Shown: piece after piece, positions 59,398-64,000 of the stretch
Numbering within the stretch: the stretch's first letter is position 1
How the letters are laid out: every line of letters starts with the position of its first letter
Assembly: GCF_014529535.1 (NCBI RefSeq)
Contig: NW_023503302.1
Span: forward strand, 310,001 to 374,000
From: Bradysia coprophila
Lineage: Eukaryota; Arthropoda; Insecta; Diptera; Sciaridae
Direction of reading: 5' to 3'
Length of the DNA stretch: 64,000 bases
The notes under the pieces: generated by a model
The model's database searches: none
Told to the model about the DNA's origin: nothing
Seen by the model: the letters and a program-made list of their open reading frames with translations, nothing else
Position numbers and translations under genes: made by a program

Positions 59398-59760
59398 CAG
59401 ATCATTACTAAGATTTAAAGAAAATTGAAAATTGAAAATTTTACACGTCTGGACTAGTAGCTAAATGTATAGAAATTGTTTGAGATTTAATGAAAATTGA
59501 AAAATTAATACGTCTGGACTAACATCTAAATGTATAGATAATTACTAAGATTTAATGAAAATTGAAAAATTAATACGACTGGACTAACATCTAAATGTAT
59601 AGATAATTACTAAGATTTAATGAAAATTGAAAATTGAAAATTTTACACGTCTGGACTAGTAGCTAAATGTATAGAAATTGTTTGAGATTTAATGAAAATT
59701 GAAAAATTAATACGACTGGACTAACATCTAAATGTATAGATTACTAAGATTTAAAGAATT
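59398..59760. repeat. ~65-bp AT-rich tandem repeat, about 5 copies
   Basis: Units contain CTGGACTAACATCTAAATGT and AGATTTAATGAAAATTGA. On the minus strand a splice acceptor-like TAAATCTTAG lies at ~59410, just before the SPOC gene start, so the array probably sits in its first intron. Confidence 0.8.
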
Positions 59761-59835
59761 TTAATATTTCCTGCGACAGTTAATATTAACGAACCAATCC
59801 TTGAATAACCTAATCCACTTCAAGAATAGTTTCCA

Positions 59836-60085
59836 TAGTGGCGGCTGGTAGAATGCGGTTATGTTTCCGAAGAACCAAAACCTGTCTTCTAAGAACCTAA
59901 TCCACAACACTTCCCATAGTGGCGGCTGTAAGCTTACGGCACATGTTTCCGAAGAAACACCCGCTACACGAACAACCTATCCACTCGACAACACTTCCCA
60001 TAGTGGCGGCTGTAAGCTTACGGCACATGTTTCCGAAGAAACACCCGCTACACGAACAACCTATCCACTTCAACAACTCGAACCC
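59836..60085. repeat. ~83-bp tandem repeat, cluster B (5' of the SPOC gene)
   Basis: TAGTGGCGGCTG starts units at 59836, 59917 and 60001 (81 and 84 bp apart), with TGTTTCCGAAGAA and CAACACTTCCCA. Same family, orientation and copy number as cluster A at 56937. Confidence 0.85.
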
Positions 60086-60100
60086 TTGTGTTCTACTTAC

Positions 60101-60175
60101 CGCAGTCGATGAACTGTTCAGTAGAACTCAGTGAACAAGTATGCCAGTATGAAAATATTATATGTCCTTTATATA
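60101..60175 (-). promoter_or_regulatory. candidate TATA promoter and first exon of the SPOC gene
   Basis: On the minus strand TATATAAAG (about 60174-60166) is followed ~30 bp on by TTCACTGAGTT and then a good donor, CTGCG|GTAAGTAG, at 60101/60100. It would make a short non-coding exon spliced over cluster B to the acceptor near 59410. Confidence 0.5.
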
Positions 60176-60400
60176 GCTGTTCTATGAGAAGAAGTAGCGA
60201 TTAATAATTTTTATGATTTCTAAATTTGGTCGGTTTTTTGATTTTTTTTTTTTTAATATTTTGACAGTTTGTGGTTGGTTATTGTGGTGTAAAGTTAATC
60301 GGAGGTAAACATAACGTTGCACGCGAGTCTTCATGGAAGAAATTAATTTATTTTTTTGTGAAAACAGAATTGATCGATTCTGTTGAATTTAGTGAAGAAA

Positions 60401-60490
60401 ATGTCAATTGTGTCTGCATTACTCGAAGATTTGATTAAAGTTACTGACAGCTACAAGCAATCAAAGGAAACGGTCAAAAGTTTGCTTGAG
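60401..60490 (+). CDS. first coding exon of an unresolved gene
   Basis: The ATG at 60401 opens 30 codons (MSIVSALLEDLIKVTDSY, then KQSKETVKSLLE), predicted helical, ending exactly at a GTAACT donor (60491). It reads like a true first exon, but no following exon could be recognised before the end of the window, so the next one may lie beyond it. The gene is divergent from the SPOC gene, with ~230 bp between their probable starts. The family is not recognised. Confidence 0.45.
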
Positions 60491-60782
60491 GTAACTTCAA
60501 TTGTTAAATCGAGTAATTCTTTACCGATTTTCAAAATTTTGGTTTTAATCGACGGAGAATGAAAATCATGAGGCTAAGTTTGTAGATGGGCAATATTGGA
60601 GTAATGAGATGGGAGTAATTCTCAAGAGATGGGAAACATTTATAACGGTTAATGTGCTCGTGTACACGGTGCGCCTGAAATGAATTTAATTGCAAATTTT
60701 TGAGCACAAGATTTCTGCATTTGCCTCCTCTTCCACATGGATCATATGAACCAATTTTCTTCATCGGTCTATTAGTATTTTT

Positions 60783-60965
60783 CTGAAAAAGAAGAAAAGT
60801 AGAGTTTTCGTGTGAATTTTGTTGATCCGAGGCTTAAACGAGGTCAAGAAACACACGAAAACGAGACTTTTCATTTTTATCCCGAGTTATGTAATGGAAT
60901 TAACATGCTGAGAGCTTCGAAAGTAGTGCTTCAAACATGAAAAGTACGATTTTAGACGCATGTGG
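60783..60965 (-). mobile_element. single arm of the foldback family
   Basis: It matches the right arm of 35794-36124 (GAGTTTTCGTGTGAATTTTG, TGCTTCAAACATGAAAAGTA). The left arm is absent here. Confidence 0.7.
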
Positions 60966-63900
60966 ATGAAAAATGAATTGACTTTAAGCTCAAAAGCATG
61001 TAAAGACTATTAAGTTGAAGATTGAAAATTCAATATTTTCTGATTAAATGAAGACTTCTTACTAACGAAATAAATATTTCAAAACTGCCTTTCGGTAGAG
61101 GTCAAATCGAAATATGCAAATATGTCAGAGTACAAAGACTCGAAAATTTATTTTTTTTTGATTTTGCGAAAAGGAAATATTTTTTTGCGGATCCCCTCCA
61201 TTTCGAACCTCCGTGTTCATGTATCCTTATTTCAACTTTATCGGAACAAAGTGTGCAGTAAGTATACAAAATATGAAAGTATAGAGAAGAGTACTTTTAT
61301 ACAGGAAGAACACAGAAAATACAGTATTCGCGCATACGAAAAGACAAATCCGTTAAGACATTTCATGCGCAAATACTTTCAGTAAAATTAATTTTAGACT
61401 CACCACACCGTGAGTCTGAAGCGTTACGTGCTTTATTTCAGTTTTTTGTCTTGTTTAATTAGTTTTTATTTTTCCAAATTACGAGTGTATTAATTGAACA
61501 CATTGAATTTTGTTATAATACCAGGTGCAGAGGTATACACAGTGAATTAATTGAAAAGAACGGTTTTAAACAATTGCTGGAAATAAATTAATAAACAAAC
61601 AAACAAAATAAATAATTAAAAATGATCCAATTAATAAATAATTTTATTTCGTATCTGTCCATACGACCGTGTACTAAAATAATTCTCCGTGTTATTTTTT
61701 TTGCTATCATCCGACAATGTCGGTTTAATTTCGCTTTCTTTAAATCAAAACTTTTAGGGAAACTTAAAGTGGTTGCAAATTAAGGGAAAAAGTTACAAAT
61801 CTTTCGACATAAATTAAATTTTTGAAGTTGCGTTTTAGTCTGGTATCAGTTCACGATTTACTCCAGTTCACGATATTCTCATATTAGTTAGTACACTCAT
61901 TTCTTTTTTAAATTGATTTAGCTACAAATTTAAAATCCGAAGTCCACTTACGGTGTGAATATGTGACAATTGAGGTCCAGATTTTCTATACATCGCAGTA
62001 TACCGAGGCCGCTATGATCGTTGTCTTCGTGAGCCTGATTGTGGTTTCATCCAATACGCCAATCAAAGCCTATTCTCGCTAGAAGGGGTTTCTTACAACC
62101 AGATTCTAAAAGTGAACCTCACGAAAGAGACAGTCGAATAGTGGTGATTTGTTTCCGGAGAAACAACCAGAGCCACGTACTATTCCTCGTTCATTTCCGA
62201 AGACAAAATGTTTTAATAATACTAGGAGTTTTGCATATTTTTACCAAATAAATATTTAAAAAATAAAATTCATCGAAAATACAGTTCGGAATGAGAGTCG
62301 ATCAAATATCGCAATAACATGTACATTGTGGTAACGCGTACTGTTCGTTCACTAAATATACACGAAACGAAAATTGAAATATGAATGTTACATTTCACCC
62401 AAAATATCCGCAAGGCTGATAAGTTTTATTTGAAATATTGAGGTAGTGTTTGGATAGACAAATTGAGCAGGTGAAATATTATCACTTTATTTAGAAATTC
62501 ACTGAGTCAAAAAATCATGCTTCATTCTCGTATCCTGCGGATATTTGTTGGTTGTTTTTGTTTTGTTTAGGATGTGAAAGATGGAAAAAAGCTAAGATTA
62601 TTTTTACCCCACATTTATAAACAACATAACACAACGCGAGATTGTTTGCTAGCGTTAGTACGATGTGTGTTGTGGAAATAGGTTTAATATGTGGCAGACG
62701 TAAACAGACTAAACAATTTTACAAAGACAAAAAAAAATATAACGAACAACATGTCGAGAAAGGGGTGCTTACGTAATCCTACAGCGAGAACTTTCAGAAC
62801 TTTAATATGGAAAATTACTCCTTCCGATAGTTCCAGATTAACTGTAATGTCTGTCCCTTATTCCTGAGCACACTGATAACAATACTTTATAAGTTTTGAA
62901 TATTTTTTTTTGTATAGCAACAGTCAAAAACCCTTTAAGCGCAAGTTGAAACAGCAAAAACAACAAAAAAGGATTTAGTTGTGCATAATAATCAAAAGTC
63001 TGAATGGAGTACAATACTTTCAAGTATAAGTATTCCCTTTGTATCAAAAGTGTAAACTACGGCATTTGCTAATTGTCCTTCAGGTGAGACTTCCAAATCC
63101 TTGAATAATGCCGATAACTTTTGGTTTTTGTTGATTTGCATAGTATTCTCTTTATTAAAATATGTATTTGACAGAGCTTCACCCGATAGTCTTCCCAGTT
63201 CTCAAACTTAAGGATTTTAAGGGACTTTTCAGGTTTCTCCGGGTTCCCGTCTGGAATTTTGGGATTATCGAGGTGATAGTAGGTTGGTTCCTACAATTTC
63301 AGCTTCCCATTTTGTCCATCATCTTCTTAATTCTAGAAAATCAAGATTTTTATGGATTTTTCAAGTTTTTTTTTGTGTTCCTCTCTGGACTCTGGGATTG
63401 TTGTGGTGGATTTTGGTTACATCGTACACATCTGAATTGGTAAGGCAAAACTAAGGTGAAGAATAAAGAGAGCCAAATGTAACGAGTTCTTAAATTCTTT
63501 CAATTACTTATCGATGGGACGAATGATTCAAATGGGCTCCTTATTCGTAAATCGACTGATCCTATCCTATCAATAAACTAAATAACAGAAAATCTACAGA
63601 TTTTCGATATAAAAAACGCTGAAGATTGAATGCTAACTACGCGTTCTCATTATGCCTTGTCAATCATTATTCATTATACCTTTAACCACTTAATTATTTA
63701 TAAATGCTACACATGTTAGACATTTAACACTTTTCAAAATAATTACCAGAACACGTAAAGGTGTGAATCCACAAATTTTGCAAATTATTTCAACTTTGTG
63801 CGTACAGATGGGTTTAGAATTTCATGAATGATTACCATTTTAGTTTTCTCTAACCCTGAGTAATTTTTGCATAAATAAACATTTTCCCAAAGTAGCTAAA

Positions 63901-64000
63901 TGACTGTGTCTCTTTGCTTCCGTACGCTTGTAGAACACATTTTTCCGAGCTGGTTTTGGGTTAAAAGTTAAATTTTCACAATTGCTATGTAAATAATTGA
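60966..64000. other. no supported gene; possible long intron
   Basis: AT-rich with a small hairpin (AGACTCAC/GTGAGTCT at ~61397-61420) and a degenerate ~160-bp duplication at 63200-63420. It may be intron of the gene whose first exon is at 60401. Confidence 0.35.

Noticed and set aside
59861-60134. Two plus-strand frames with repeated THVSEETPATRTTYPL-like sequence
   Set aside because: They are translations of the ~83-bp non-coding tandem repeat; the repetition comes from the DNA array.
63162-63443. 93-codon hydrophobic frame
   Set aside because: It results from a degenerate ~160-bp DNA duplication rich in T. There is no recognisable protein.
1-64000. tRNA or rRNA genes
   Set aside because: I looked for tRNA B-box-like GGTTCGAAT contexts and rRNA blocks and saw none that were convincing by eye. 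A tRNA covariance search would be decisive.

Overview
This is a eukaryotic, AT-rich, intron-containing window. It looks like a dipteran insect, perhaps a lower (nematoceran) fly. The reasons are short 55-80 nt introns with GTAAGT/GTGAGT donors, a Zucchini (piRNA) gene, a starvin-like BAG gene, a MED10 close to that of flies, and many small terminal-inverted-repeat (TIR) elements. The species cannot be named from the sequence.

Left part (about 5.5-27 kb) is ordinary gene territory between repeats. Spliced models join in phase for: an SH3/SPIN90 (NCKIPSD-like) gene at 5538-8183 (+, ten exons); zucchini/PLD6 at 14421-15133 (+), converging on NUDCD1 at 17532-15755 (-); SDR39U1 at 20847-22707 (+, five exons), converging on MED10 at 23322-22854 (-); and a starvin/BAG3-type co-chaperone at 26545-25724 (-). 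Around them are satellite arrays, including two different satellites built on hairpins with compensating base changes (1.47-1.74 kb and 13.33-13.46 kb), and hAT-like non-autonomous elements.

Middle part (about 27-50 kb) has no gene I can support. It holds MITEs (several with perfect 8-bp target duplications), foldback elements, long inverted repeats, and a composite repeat with AGCCCCGTACGAAG-type ends whose other copy lies inverted in the first 4 kb.

Right part (about 50-60.2 kb) is the remarkable region. On the minus strand lies a Fanzor, the eukaryotic TnpB-like RNA-guided nuclease, with an intact RuvC triad and zinc ribbon. Its 5' end is cut by a young 3.06-kb non-LTR retrotransposon with a 13-bp target duplication. 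The separated first exon, on the far side of the insertion, encodes a basic N-terminus with a PCNA-box-like motif. Immediately upstream, on the same strand, is a gene for a protein with 40-residue repeats and a Spen-type SPOC domain. Three-copy tandem repeats of the same ~83-bp family lie 5' of both genes, which suggests that the two genes form one module or share an origin. Beyond it a plus-strand first exon (60401) starts a divergent gene that is not resolved here. The last 3 kb show nothing convincing.
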